A DNA stretch of 64,000 nucleotides from DASSNU01 sp035701265 (GTDB lineage: Bacteria; Gemmatimonadota; Gemmatimonadetes; Gemmatimonadales; Gemmatimonadaceae): assembly GCA_035701265.1 (NCBI GenBank), contig DASSNU010000002.1, positions 1-64,000 of the forward strand, in the 5' to 3' direction. Position numbers and translations under genes: made by a program. Below, in pieces: positions 20,416 to 29,334 of the stretch (positions within the stretch are counted from its first letter, which is position 1; the number at the start of each line of letters is the position of its first letter). The notes beneath the pieces are model-generated. The model did no database searches and was not told the origin of the DNA. It saw only the letters and a program-made list of their open reading frames with translations.

Positions 20416-22443
20416 TCACTTCGTCCGAACGAGTGTCGCGTGCAGTTGCGCCGGCACGGGCTGCCCCTGCGAGAGGACGCGCACCGACGCGGGCGCGGCG
20501 CCTGCCTGGGCGAACTTGAGGTATCGTGATCCGCCCCCGGTGAGCGAGAGCGTGAGATGCGTGCCGTTCGACACGGAGGTCACATCGAGCGGGAAGCTCG
20601 TCACGTTCTGGAAGATGAGGAAGGCATCGCGGTAGTTCCAACTCGGGAAGGTGAACTGGCTCGAGACGCTCAATCCCGCGTCATCGACGTACTGCGCCAC
20701 CGTGAAGTCCTCCACCCAGTCGCGGATGTCCACCCCGAAGACGTTCGTGAAGTTCTGGAAGCCGCTCGTAGTCGAGTTCACGAGGTCGAACCAGATGGTG
20801 CCGTCCGTCGTTGCCTTCCGGTCCGCGGCGTAGCGCAGGAATTCCCACGTGGCGCCGCGCGTGTTCAGGTCGTCGTTCCCGTCCGACCGGTAGGGCGCGG
20901 TGACGTCCGGCGCGGAAATGTACTGCAGCATCCGCAGGAAGTTCTGCACCTGAAGGTTGCGGAAGGCATCCAGCACCTGCGACGATCCCGCGAGCCCGAT
21001 CCGGTCAATGTTCTGGCGAGGCTCCAACTGGCTGGCCTTGTAGAAGACCAGCTCTTCGGCGATGTGGCTCAATCCCTCGTTGAGCCACACCTCTTCCGAC
21101 GTAACGGTGGCCCCATTCACGAAGATGCGGCGAGAGGCGTTGATGAGGTGCTGGAACTCGTGGGCGAGCGTGCCGATGGTGACCGACTCCACGAAGTCCG
21201 CTGCGAACTCGTTGCCGTTGACGACGCCGTTGGGATCGGGCACGAGCACGTAGAACATCTCGGCCACGTTGCTCCCCTGGCACGCCGACGTGGCCTGCAG
21301 ATCGCGTCCGATGAAGAAACCGCCGACGAACGCGCTCGAATTGGGCGGTGTGAGCTCATTCACCGACTTGGTGAAGAGGATGACGACCCGGTCGTTGTTG
21401 TCGATGTCCGATGGATCGCCGAAGGTCTGCGTATCGACATCGTAGACCAGCGTGTCGAACGTGGTGGCGAACGACTGGTACTGCGTGTCGGTGAACCCGC
21501 CGGCGGGGTTCGCATCATCGGCGACGACGATGGCGTGGTCCGAGATCGCCTTGATGTGTCCCGTGATGTTGACGGGGTTCGAGCAGGAGAAGTTCGCCTG
21601 CACGTTCACCTGCACCGCATCGCCCACCGACTTCCCCGCCGTCACCAGACTCCGAGCCGGAGCGGAGGCGGTCTGAGAACCGGTGCTCCCGGCATCGAGA
21701 CGCACGCCGGAGCGTTGCGCGCCGTACCAGGCGCGCGTCGCAGCGACCATCCGCGGCAGCTCGCGGCGCTCGCGTTGGCGAAGCTGCACGTCGAAGCGGT
21801 CGTCGCGCATGAGCCACCGGCGCGGCGCGGCCGCGCCGAGCGAGAGACGCGGCGCGACGCCGCCGGACGCGAGTGGTGCGCGATCCGGCGTGGGCGGTCC
21901 CACCGGCGCCTTGACCGCCGCCCCCACGACATCGAGTTGGATGGTGGACGACGAGCTCAGCGTGGAGAAGTACGGGATGAGCACGTACTCCGATCCGCTG
22001 CCTCCGTCGAGGCAGAGATCGGATAGCTCCGTGGGTGTGAGCTTGCGGACATCGCCCACGCCGAGCGCAATCGGCGCGAGGCTGCCGCCGCAGTTGCTCA
22101 CCGAGACGGACACGGTGGCGCTCCCGCTCTTTCCACCGGCTTCGGCAGAGATGGTCGCACTCCCCGCGCCCACCGCCGTCACGAGACCCGTCGTCGACAC
22201 CGTGGCGATGTCGGGATCGCTCGTGCTCCACGTGACCCCCACGCCGGAGAGGGCCTGTCCATTGTCGCCGCGCACGGTGGCCGCGAACTGGTGCGTCTCG
22301 GATGCGAGGAGAAAGGTGAACGTCGCCGGCTGGATGGAGACGGAGGCCACTGTCGGCGCCTTGGTGCTATCACCGCATCCCAGAGCGGTAGCGAGCACCA
22401 CGGCAGCAACCACCGTGAACGCGATCGACTTGCCGTGCGACAT
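20416..22443 (-). CDS. Big2-domain M30-like zinc metallopeptidase lipoprotein
   Basis: A 675-residue lipoprotein. The signal MSHGKSIAFTVVAAVVLATALGC is split by its lipobox (Cys23). A bacterial Ig-like Big2 domain follows (about 30-115) with the typical GVGVTWSTSDPDIATVSTTG and GSATISAEAGG segments; such domains usually space or anchor surface enzymes. A beta domain (about 118-280) and the peptidase core come next, with zinc motif HEFQH and EEVWLNEGLSHIAEE. The C-terminus matches the paralog downstream. The ATG at 22443 has a strong AGGAGG site four bases upstream. It precedes its paralog by 117 bases on the same strand. Probable role: turnover of surface or environmental protein. Confidence 0.88.
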   Translation of the reverse strand: MSHGKSIAFTVVAAVVLATALGCGDSTKAPTVASVSIQPATFTFLLASETHQFAATVRGDNGQALSGVGVTWSTSDPDIATVSTTGLVTAVGAGSATISAEAGGKSGSATVSVSVSNCGGSLAPIALGVGDVRKLTPTELSDLCLDGGSGSEYVLIPYFSTLSSSSTIQLDVVGAAVKAPVGPPTPDRAPLASGGVAPRLSLGAAAPRRWLMRDDRFDVQLRQRERRELPRMVAATRAWYGAQRSGVRLDAGSTGSQTASAPARSLVTAGKSVGDAVQVNVQANFSCSNPVNITGHIKAISDHAIVVADDANPAGGFTDTQYQSFATTFDTLVYDVDTQTFGDPSDIDNNDRVVILFTKSVNELTPPNSSAFVGGFFIGRDLQATSACQGSNVAEMFYVLVPDPNGVVNGNEFAADFVESVTIGTLAHEFQHLINASRRIFVNGATVTSEEVWLNEGLSHIAEELVFYKASQLEPRQNIDRIGLAGSSQVLDAFRNLQVQNFLRMLQYISAPDVTAPYRSDGNDDLNTRGATWEFLRYAADRKATTDGTIWFDLVNSTTSGFQNFTNVFGVDIRDWVEDFTVAQYVDDAGLSVSSQFTFPSWNYRDAFLIFQNVTSFPLDVTSVSNGTHLTLSLTGGGSRYLKFAQAGAAPASVRVLSQGQPVPAQLHATLVRTK
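20761..20891. repeat. 131-bp near-identical repeat, copy 2
   Basis: The partner of 18883-19013 at an offset of 1878 bases, same orientation, four mismatches. It lies in the corresponding region of the Big2-containing paralog. Confidence 0.85.
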
Positions 22444-23052
22444 ACAACCTCCTGTTGGGCGACTCGGATAGGACCCGCGAACGACTGCTCGGTGGGGACC
22501 GGGCAGTGGCTGGCCGGAGCGCAGCCTCGGGAAGGGCGACGGCGGCACTTCGGCGCACGTGCGGCTGGGAAGGCCTCAATATTGGTACAGGGGCGTGTGG
22601 CGCGCCAGCATCATTCGTTCCGCCCTGTATCGTTTTGTTGCGCGCCGCGGGCGAACCGACGCATTGCCCGCAACCGCGCTTCGAGCCCACCGCGAGCGCG
22701 GTCCAGCGCCATCGAATGCCCATCCGTCACCGGACGCGGCGCGACGCATGGTGACGGGACGCGTCGTGGCGCCGCGCGGACGATCGCGCCCTCGATCGCG
22801 CGCGATCCCGCGTCTACCGATCGGCACGCCCGATCGGCACGTCTGGGGAACGACACTTGCACCTATCCCGCATCGCGATGCGCGCGTGCGCTCGCGCGGG
22901 CACCCGGTGAGATCACCCGGTCGGGCACTCGTGCAACGCCGCGCCACATGGAGCCGGTCCGCCGGCGTGACAGCCGATGGCCGCGCTTCGCCCGACGACC
23001 GGGTGTACTCACGCTGGTGACACCCGGCGACGCTCACACGGTACCGCTCTCG
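22444..23052. other. divergent intergenic region
   Basis: About 609 bases between the Big2 peptidase gene (minus) and the FHA gene (plus). No gene is supported. An AT-richer patch around 22575-22645 (with AATATTGG and GTATCGTTTTGTTG) is the most likely promoter area. A short direct repeat CGATCGGCACG occurs twice near 22820-22845. No confident -35/-10 pair was found. Confidence 0.5.
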
Positions 23053-23991
23053 ATGGCTCGCGCACGCTCCCAGGGCGACACGACATGGCTCTTCACCGGC
23101 ATCGCGCCGGCATGGCTGCACGCCGTGCAGAGCGCCGCCGCCGTCCCTGAGCCGCCAGCGTCCGCACCGGGCACAGCGGAAGGGATCGCGGGGATCGGCG
23201 CGATCATCGTGACGGTGGCGGCGATCGCGGTGCTCGTGCTCATCGTCGTGGCGGTGCGACGGCGGCGGCGCATGCGGCTCCTGCTCGGCACGTACGACCA
23301 ACCGCCGCTCCTCGTCGGGGGAGCGCGCCACACACGTGCGCACGTGCGTCCGCATCTGCTGTGGCACGATGCGTCCCGCGCAGCAGGCGGCGCGCAGCCC
23401 GATGCGCCGCTTTCGCATGGCGAGCGCGTGGGCGCCGATCGCAGCACCGCACCAGCCAGCGGAATGCCCGCAGCGGTGATCGAGCCCGACGACGAACTAC
23501 TGGACGTCGCGGCGGAGGCGGACACGCGCAGGGTGCGGCGCGTCGCCAACGCCGGCATGTACGGCGCGATGGCACCCGCCGCCGCCGAGCGGCTCGCGCG
23601 CGACGTGCCATCGCCGTGGCCCGCGCGGACGGCAGCCGAGATCGCCGCGGGCACGCTGCAGCTCCTCCCGGGCAAACTCGAGGTGGAAGCAGGTGACGAT
23701 CCCGGGCAGGAGATCCGCTTCGTGCGGCCGCATGGCGACGTGGCGGAGATCACGCTGGGGCGCGCGGACGGGCCGCCGTACACGCACGTACAGTTTCGCG
23801 GCGCGACGGTGAGCCGTCGCCACGCCAGGCTGCGCTACGAGGGGCGCCGGTGGAGCATCACCAACCTCTCCGAAACGAACCCGCTGCTCGTCAACGGACG
23901 TGTCGTGCCCGCGGATTCCGGCGTGCACATCCTCCGGGACGGAGACCGCATCGAGCTGGGCGAGGTGGTCCTCCGCTTTCACGAGCGCTGA
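23053..23991 (+). CDS. membrane-anchored FHA-domain protein
   Basis: About 312 residues. One transmembrane helix (about 48-68, GAIIVTVAAIAVLVLIVVAV) is followed by RRRRR, so the rest should be cytoplasmic. A variable linker runs to about residue 220. The C-terminal FHA domain (about 225-312) has EITLGR, VSRRHARLRYEG, WSITNLSETNPLLVNG and DGDRIELGEVVLRF, with the Arg, Ser-Arg-x-His and Asn that contact phosphothreonine. It likely docks on substrates of the Ser/Thr kinase encoded two genes later. The stop TGA is directly followed by the ATG of the phosphatase gene. The start is uncertain: no good ribosome site is visible before the ATG at 23053, and an upstream GTG is possible. Confidence 0.85.
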   Translation: MARARSQGDTTWLFTGIAPAWLHAVQSAAAVPEPPASAPGTAEGIAGIGAIIVTVAAIAVLVLIVVAVRRRRRMRLLLGTYDQPPLLVGGARHTRAHVRPHLLWHDASRAAGGAQPDAPLSHGERVGADRSTAPASGMPAAVIEPDDELLDVAAEADTRRVRRVANAGMYGAMAPAAAERLARDVPSPWPARTAAEIAAGTLQLLPGKLEVEAGDDPGQEIRFVRPHGDVAEITLGRADGPPYTHVQFRGATVSRRHARLRYEGRRWSITNLSETNPLLVNGRVVPADSGVHILRDGDRIELGEVVLRFHER

Positions 23992-24894
23992 ATGCGGCGC
24001 GCCATCGCCTACCGGTCGCACCCCGGACGCCGTGCGATGAACCAGGACGCCGTGCTGGCGGTGCGTCTTCCGCACGGGAGCTATCTCCTGGCGGTGGCGG
24101 ACGGCATGGGCGGGCACGCCGCAGGCGAAGTGGCGAGCACCGAGGCGGCGGCGGCGCTGCTCCGCTGCGTGCGCGCGGGTTCGTCGCTCGCGCGGGCGAT
24201 GGTGCACGCGAATACGGCAGTGTTCAACGCGGGCGGGCGCGTAGCCGGCCGGCGCGGGATGGGCACGACGCTCGTGGCGGCGCTCGCCGGCACCGAATCG
24301 TTCAACGTGGTCAACGTGGGCGACAGTCGCGCGTACCTGCTCGATCCGCATCGCGCCACGCAGCTCACCGTGGACCACTCGCTGGTAGCGGAAGCCACGC
24401 GCGCGGGGATCGGCGCGGGAGCGGTGGCCGCCCGCTGGCAGCACGCCATCCTCCGCGCGATCGGCACCGATCCGTCGGTGGAGGTGGACACGTTCGGCCC
24501 GTATCGGTGGCAGCCACGCTCGCTCCTGCTCTTGTGCAGCGATGGGTTGTATCGCGCGATGGACGACGCCGAGCTGCATCACGTGGTCATCCACTCGAGC
24601 ACGGTGGCGGGTGCCGCGGATGCACTCGTGGCGCGGGCGCTCGCGCTCGGCGCCGAGGACAACGTGAGCGTGGCGCTGCTCGATGCCGGATTGATCGCCG
24701 TCGAGCCGCGCGTGGCGGCAGCCGATGCGCGCAGCCGTCCGCCCGCGCTCGCCCCCCGCCTGCCGGCGACCAGCGCGCGGCGTGGCCACGGGCACCGGCT
24801 GAAGCATCGCCGCCCGCGCGTCATCGCCGCGGCACTGGGCATCGCGGCGCTCCTGGTTCTCGCGCTGGTGCTCTGGCTCGTGAGGATCACGTGA
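23992..24894 (+). CDS. PP2C-type Ser/Thr protein phosphatase with C-terminal membrane anchor
   Basis: A 300-residue phosphatase. PP2C metal-site motifs are all visible: RRAMNQDAVLA (Asp), AVADGMGGHAAGE, GMGTTLVAAL, NVGDSRAYLL, LLLCSDGLYRAM and EDNVSVALLD. The catalytic part spans about 1-245, and a single transmembrane helix lies at about 280-298 (AAALGIAALLVLALVLWLV), so the enzyme is tethered to the inner membrane with its catalytic domain inside the cell. It should remove phosphate from the partner kinase and its targets. The start directly abuts the FHA gene stop, and its own stop overlaps the kinase GTG start (GTGA). Confidence 0.94.
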   Translation: MRRAIAYRSHPGRRAMNQDAVLAVRLPHGSYLLAVADGMGGHAAGEVASTEAAAALLRCVRAGSSLARAMVHANTAVFNAGGRVAGRRGMGTTLVAALAGTESFNVVNVGDSRAYLLDPHRATQLTVDHSLVAEATRAGIGAGAVAARWQHAILRAIGTDPSVEVDTFGPYRWQPRSLLLLCSDGLYRAMDDAELHHVVIHSSTVAGAADALVARALALGAEDNVSVALLDAGLIAVEPRVAAADARSRPPALAPRLPATSARRGHGHRLKHRRPRVIAAALGIAALLVLALVLWLVRIT

Positions 24895-27581
24895 GACGCG
24901 CGGCATCCGGGGTGCTCATGTCGATGCAGCGCGACGAGGTGGAGCGCTTCGCGCACGACTTCGAGATTCTGGAGGAAGTCGGCCGCGGCGGCATGGGGAT
25001 CGTCTACCGCGCGGTGGAGCGCGCCACCGGAGACGAGGTGGCGGTGAAGGTCGTGCGCTCCGCGCAGCTCGACGACGCCGAGCTCCGCGCGCGCTTTGCG
25101 CGCGAGGCGCGCCTCACCGCGCGCCTTCGCCATCCCAACATCGTCGAGACGCGCACCGTGCGCGAGCTGCACGACGGCAGCGTGGCGCTCGTGATGCGCT
25201 ACGTGGCCGGCCCCACGCTGCGCGAGCACATCGCGGCGGCGGGGCCGTGCGACTTCGAGCTGGTCGAGCGCGTGCTCACGGGGGTGGGGAGCGCGCTCGC
25301 GCACGCGCACGACAACGGCATCGTGCATCGCGACGTGAAGCCGGAGAACATATTTCTCGATCCTGGCGGGGGTGTGCTGCTCTCCGATTTCGGGAGCGCC
25401 CGCCTGACCGACGGCGACACGTCGGTGACGATGACCGGGATCGCCATCGGCACGCCCGCATACATGTCTCCGGAGCAGATCGACGGCTCCGATCTGGATG
25501 GTCGCAGCGACCTGTACAGTCTGGGGCTGGTGGGGTGGGCCATGCTCGCCGGCCGCTCCCCGTGGGAGGGCGAGCGTCTCTACGCCGTGCTCTACAAGCA
25601 GAAGCACGACGCGCTGGTGCCGCTCGCCCAGTTGCGCCCCGATCTTCCGGCGCGCGTGCTCGTGGCCATCGAGCGCGCGCTCGCCAAGAATCGCGACAAT
25701 CGCTGGCCGAGCGTGAACGCGTTCCTTGCGCAACTGGAGAGCGCTGGAGGATGGCCGGCGGCACGGAGCGCCGTGCTGCTCCCGGCCGGCGCATCGGAGA
25801 GCTCGCCGACGGTGCGGTTCCGGGCTTCCGTACGACCGCACGCTGCGCGGCGCGAGAGCGGCGCGGTGCGCGGGTCGGATATGGAGGGAGGCGATCCCCC
25901 AACGCCGTCTCCACGCGAGGGAACCGCCCGGCTCATTCCGCGCGCGGACGAGCTGCTGGCACCTCGGCGGTGGCGACGCGTGGCCGCCGTGCTCGTGCCG
26001 GTGTTCGCCGTGGCCGCGGCCGCGCTCATCCATCCCCCACACGCGCAGCAGGTCGGCGCGCGCACGGCCGCGGTCCGCGAGGCGACGGAGAGCGGCGACA
26101 CTCCGGGCGCCCGTCCGGACGCGGGGGGCGCATGGAGCGCGGGCGCCGCGCACGGTGATGTGGCGCCCCTCCCCGCGCCGAGCGATGCGGCAGCACGTAC
26201 GTCAGGCGCGCGCGACGGCGCAACCGGCGCGACGCCGTCGAGCATGATGCCCGTGAACCAGCGAAGCGACAGCACGACAGGCGCGGCGCCCGCGCCCGGC
26301 GCTCCGCCGCGCGATGCTCCCGCGGCCACGTCGCTCCTGCGCGGCCAGCGCGGCGCCGGCGTGAACGCACCCGGCGCGGCCGCGAGCGACGCGCACACAC
26401 CGCGCCGCTCCGCGCGCGAGAGTGGATCCGGCGCGTCCTCCCGGAGCGTCGGTGCGGACGACGCGCGAGCGGACGACGCGCGAGCGGACGACGCGCGAGC
26501 GAGCGCGGCGCGATTGGCACATCGGCGGCTGGGCGTGGTGCGCGACGTCGCACCCGGTGGATCGCACACGTGCGCGGCGACGACCACGAACGTGGTACTC
26601 TGCTGGGGCGCGAACGAGCACGCGCAGGCCGCGGGGAGCGGGGCGCGCGTCCCCACGCCTGCACCGGTCGAGACGGAGCTTCCCTTCACCGTTCTCGTTT
26701 CCGGACTGACGTATACGTGCGGGCTGGCGGGAGGCTCCGCGTACTGCTGGGGGGACAACGGTGACGGACAGTTGGGCGATGGCACCACCACCGATCGCGA
26801 CGCTCCGGTGCGTGTGGCCGGCGGCCACGTGTTCTACCAGATCGCCGCCGGCCGCGCGCACAGCTGCGCCGTCTCTCGCAGCGGAACCTACTGTTGGGGA
26901 GCGAACGACGCCGGCCAACTGGGGGACGGCACGCACGGTGGCCACCCCGTCCCCGCGCGCGTGCTGACCGATGTGCCCTTCCGCGCGATCGCCGTCGGAT
27001 GGGCACACAGTTGCGCGCTCTCCGCCGGAGGCGCCGCCTACTGCTGGGGGAGCGACGCGCACGGCCAGCTCGGTCACGGCGGACGCGCTGACCGTCCGCT
27101 CCCCGCCGCGGTGGCCGGAGCGCACCGGTTCAGCGCGATCGCCGCCGGCGCGGCGCACACCTGCGCGCTCACGAGCTCCGGGAAAGCCTACTGCTGGGGA
27201 CGCAACGACGATGGGCAGATCGGAGATGGCAGCACCACGGACCGTCTCGATCCACGCCCGGTCGAGACGACCCGCACCTTCACGAGCATCACGGCCGGCG
27301 CGATGCATAGCTGCGCCCTCACGCGCGACGGCGCGGCGTACTGCTGGGGGAGCAACAGTTACGGACAACTGGGCGACGGTACGACGGTGAGCCGCGCGCG
27401 CCCCGTGCGCGTGGAGGCGCCGGTGCGGTTCGTCACGGTGCGCGCAAGCGGCGCGCACACGTGCGCCACCACCGGCAGCGGCGACACCTACTGTTGGGGC
27501 TATAACATCGCAGGACAGCTCGGCGACGGCACACGCGCCAACCACGCCACGCCCGTGCGGGTGCGCGTGCCGGACGCATGA
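24891..27581 (+). CDS. membrane Ser/Thr protein kinase with extracytoplasmic RCC1 repeats
   Basis: An 896-residue receptor-type kinase. The N-terminal Hanks kinase domain (about 22-290) has GRGGMGIVY, the ATP lysine in VAVKVV (Lys53), HRDVKPENIFLD (about 145), DFGSARL and the GTPAYMSPEQ activation segment. A transmembrane helix lies at about 363-380 (VAAVLVPVFAVAAAALI). A long Ala/Pro/Gly-rich linker then leads to seven RCC1-type repeats (about 555-896), each with H-S/T-C-A and YCWG-xN-xxGQLGDG. Seven repeats would close one beta-propeller outside the inner membrane; the paired Cys in each repeat could form disulfides. It probably senses an envelope signal. Start: GTG at 24891, overlapping the phosphatase stop, with GAGG five bases upstream; ATG at 24918 is an alternative. 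Confidence 0.93.
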   Translation: MRRAASGVLMSMQRDEVERFAHDFEILEEVGRGGMGIVYRAVERATGDEVAVKVVRSAQLDDAELRARFAREARLTARLRHPNIVETRTVRELHDGSVALVMRYVAGPTLREHIAAAGPCDFELVERVLTGVGSALAHAHDNGIVHRDVKPENIFLDPGGGVLLSDFGSARLTDGDTSVTMTGIAIGTPAYMSPEQIDGSDLDGRSDLYSLGLVGWAMLAGRSPWEGERLYAVLYKQKHDALVPLAQLRPDLPARVLVAIERALAKNRDNRWPSVNAFLAQLESAGGWPAARSAVLLPAGASESSPTVRFRASVRPHAARRESGAVRGSDMEGGDPPTPSPREGTARLIPRADELLAPRRWRRVAAVLVPVFAVAAAALIHPPHAQQVGARTAAVREATESGDTPGARPDAGGAWSAGAAHGDVAPLPAPSDAAARTSGARDGATGATPSSMMPVNQRSDSTTGAAPAPGAPPRDAPAATSLLRGQRGAGVNAPGAAASDAHTPRRSARESGSGASSRSVGADDARADDARADDARASAARLAHRRLGVVRDVAPGGSHTCAATTTNVVLCWGANEHAQAAGSGARVPTPAPVETELPFTVLVSGLTYTCGLAGGSAYCWGDNGDGQLGDGTTTDRDAPVRVAGGHVFYQIAAGRAHSCAVSRSGTYCWGANDAGQLGDGTHGGHPVPARVLTDVPFRAIAVGWAHSCALSAGGAAYCWGSDAHGQLGHGGRADRPLPAAVAGAHRFSAIAAGAAHTCALTSSGKAYCWGRNDDGQIGDGSTTDRLDPRPVETTRTFTSITAGAMHSCALTRDGAAYCWGSNSYGQLGDGTTVSRARPVRVEAPVRFVTVRASGAHTCATTGSGDTYCWGYNIAGQLGDGTRANHATPVRVRVPDA
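26457..26501 (+). repeat. three 15-base tandem repeats inside the kinase gene
   Basis: GACGACGCGCGAGCG occurs three times in a row, encoding (Asp-Asp-Ala-Arg-Ala)x3 in the linker between membrane helix and RCC1 domain. The copies are identical, so number variation between strains by slippage is plausible, without a frameshift. Confidence 0.9.
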
Positions 27582-27601
27582 CCGCACGCCACGGAGGGAG
27601 C

Positions 27602-28246
27602 ATGCACGTCACACCTCGATGGCACCGCGTAGCACCCCGCATCCCGGCGTGCGCTGCACTCGTCACGACCATCATCGCCGTCGCGTGCGGGCTGGACAGC
27701 ACCGGCACCGTGGGCCCACCCGTGGCGTCGGTGACCGTGGATCCATCGCAGGTGATGGCGGCGGTCGATTCCGTCTTCCGGCTGCACGCTACCGTCGCCG
27801 GCGAAGACGGCACACCGCTGGATGACCGCATGGTGTTCTGGGACGTGAGCGATCCCACGATCGCCTCGGTGAGCGCGGACGGCGTGGTGACGACGCACGC
27901 CCCGGGCGTAACACGCGTGGCCGCGAGCGCCGAAGGCGTGGCCGGGTTCGCCGACGTGGCGGTCGTCCCGGCGCGCGTGCAGACGGTTCAGGTGGATCCC
28001 TCGTCGGCCACACTCACCCCGCAAGAGGAGATGCGCTTCACCGCGCAGCCGCGCGACGTTCACGGCAATGCCCTCACCGGTCGGAGCATCACGTGGAGCA
28101 GCAGCAACGATCGTGTCGCGCGCGTGTCCGCGGATGGCACCGTGCACGCACGCTTCCCCGGCTCCGCCATCATCACCGCGGCCTGCGAGGGAGTGACGGG
28201 CTCCGCCGCGGTGGCCGTGACGATCCTGAAGGGAGGTGGAGGATGA
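27602..28246 (+). CDS. lipoprotein with two Big2 immunoglobulin-like domains
   Basis: About 214 residues. The signal region ends in IAVAC (Cys about 29 from this start), a probable lipobox. Two Big2 domains follow: one with VASVTVDPSQVMAAVDS, VFWDVSDPTIASVSADG and GVTRVAASAEG, the other with VQTVQVDPSSATLTPQEE, ITWSSSNDRVARVSADG and GSAIITAACEG. Such domains often mediate surface adhesion or scaffold multi-protein complexes. It may be a partner or target of the RCC1 sensor. The ATG at 27602 has GGAGGG three bases upstream and is preferred; an earlier ATG at 27578 overlaps the kinase stop (ATGA). Its stop overlaps the next gene start. Confidence 0.85.
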   Translation: MHVTPRWHRVAPRIPACAALVTTIIAVACGLDSTGTVGPPVASVTVDPSQVMAAVDSVFRLHATVAGEDGTPLDDRMVFWDVSDPTIASVSADGVVTTHAPGVTRVAASAEGVAGFADVAVVPARVQTVQVDPSSATLTPQEEMRFTAQPRDVHGNALTGRSITWSSSNDRVARVSADGTVHARFPGSAIITAACEGVTGSAAVAVTILKGGGG

Positions 28247-29334
28247 TGGCCGCGCATGCATTCCTCGCCCCGCGGCGCGCGCTCCCGGCGCCAGCCAGCT
28301 CGCCGCCACGGCGGTCGCTCCGCACACCTGCCACCGGGGTGACGGTGTTGTCCACCGTGGTGATGGTCATCGCTGCCTTGACGCCTGCTCGCGCGATCGC
28401 GCAGCAGGCAGGACACGACAGCACGGTCTCCGGCCGCGATACGCTGCCGTCGGCGTGTCCCGCTGCGCTCGCGCCCGCCACAGCGTCCACGAATCCAGCC
28501 CACGTGCGACAGTTGATGCGCGACGGCCTGGAGGCGGAGCTCACCGGCGACATGTCACACGCGCGCGACATGTTCGCGCAGGCGGCGACGCTCGCGCCGC
28601 AGAACGCGGACATCGCCTACCACCTCGCGCGCGCCCACGATGCGCTGGGCGAGAAGTCGGCGGCACTCGCCGCGTACTGTCGCTACGTGGCGCTCGCACC
28701 GTCGATGGACGACGCCGCGGACGTTCGCGCGCGCATCGCCGCGCTCGCCCCGGCGCACCCTGCCCCGGTGACTGTTGCCGAACGTCCGCCCCTCACGCGG
28801 ACGCCCGGCGACAGCACTGCTCGCCGCGCGGGCGGCGCGACCGCTGAGCCGGTCGCGCTGTCGCCGCGCACTCATGCCACCAGGTCGCGTGGCGCGAATT
28901 CACTCTCCCCCCTGCCGAAGAGTCCCGCCGGCGCACTCGCGCGTGGACTCCTTCTCCCTGGGATGGGGCAGTTCTACACGGACCGTCCCGTAGCCGGAGC
29001 GCTCGTCCTGGGTGCGGTGACAGGCGCGGTGTACGTGGCGCTGCGGCCGCACGACGTGCGAACCACCGAATCGTTCGACGGACCGTTCGGCGCGCCGCAT
29101 GAGTTCGTGCGCACCACGACAGAGCGCCCCAACTTCACGGCGGGCATCGTGAGCGCCGCGGTGATCACCGTGCTGGGCGCCGTCGAAGCGTACCATCACG
29201 CCAGTGGCCGCTACGACGCACTTGCCGAGCGGCGCGCGGCACAGCGAGAGCGCGCGGCGGCAGACCGCGCGCCGGCGCCCGTGGTCACGGCCTCGGGCGG
29301 CGCGTTGGGTATCGGTCTGGCGCTGCGCTTCTAG
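28243..29334 (+). CDS. TPR-containing membrane protein
   Basis: A 363-residue protein. The first 55 residues are basic then hydrophobic (VLSTVVMVIAALTPARAIAQQ) and look like a signal peptide or anchor. TPR-like helices cover about 85-170, with AELTGDMSHARDMFAQAATLAPQ and IAYHLARAHDALGEKSAALAAY split between two repeats. After a Pro/Thr/Arg-rich linker, a C-terminal membrane module (about 225-310) includes GLLLPGMGQFYTDRPVAGAL and VSAAVITVLGAVEAY, as in small DUF5683-like proteins. It ends the kinase cluster; its tandem ATGs at 28243/28246 overlap the lipoprotein stop, with GGAGG upstream. The stop shares the bases CTAG with the stop of the convergent TPR gene. Probable scaffold role. Confidence 0.8.
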   Translation: MMAAHAFLAPRRALPAPASSPPRRSLRTPATGVTVLSTVVMVIAALTPARAIAQQAGHDSTVSGRDTLPSACPAALAPATASTNPAHVRQLMRDGLEAELTGDMSHARDMFAQAATLAPQNADIAYHLARAHDALGEKSAALAAYCRYVALAPSMDDAADVRARIAALAPAHPAPVTVAERPPLTRTPGDSTARRAGGATAEPVALSPRTHATRSRGANSLSPLPKSPAGALARGLLLPGMGQFYTDRPVAGALVLGAVTGAVYVALRPHDVRTTESFDGPFGAPHEFVRTTTERPNFTAGIVSAAVITVLGAVEAYHHASGRYDALAERRAAQRERAAADRAPAPVVTASGGALGIGLALRF

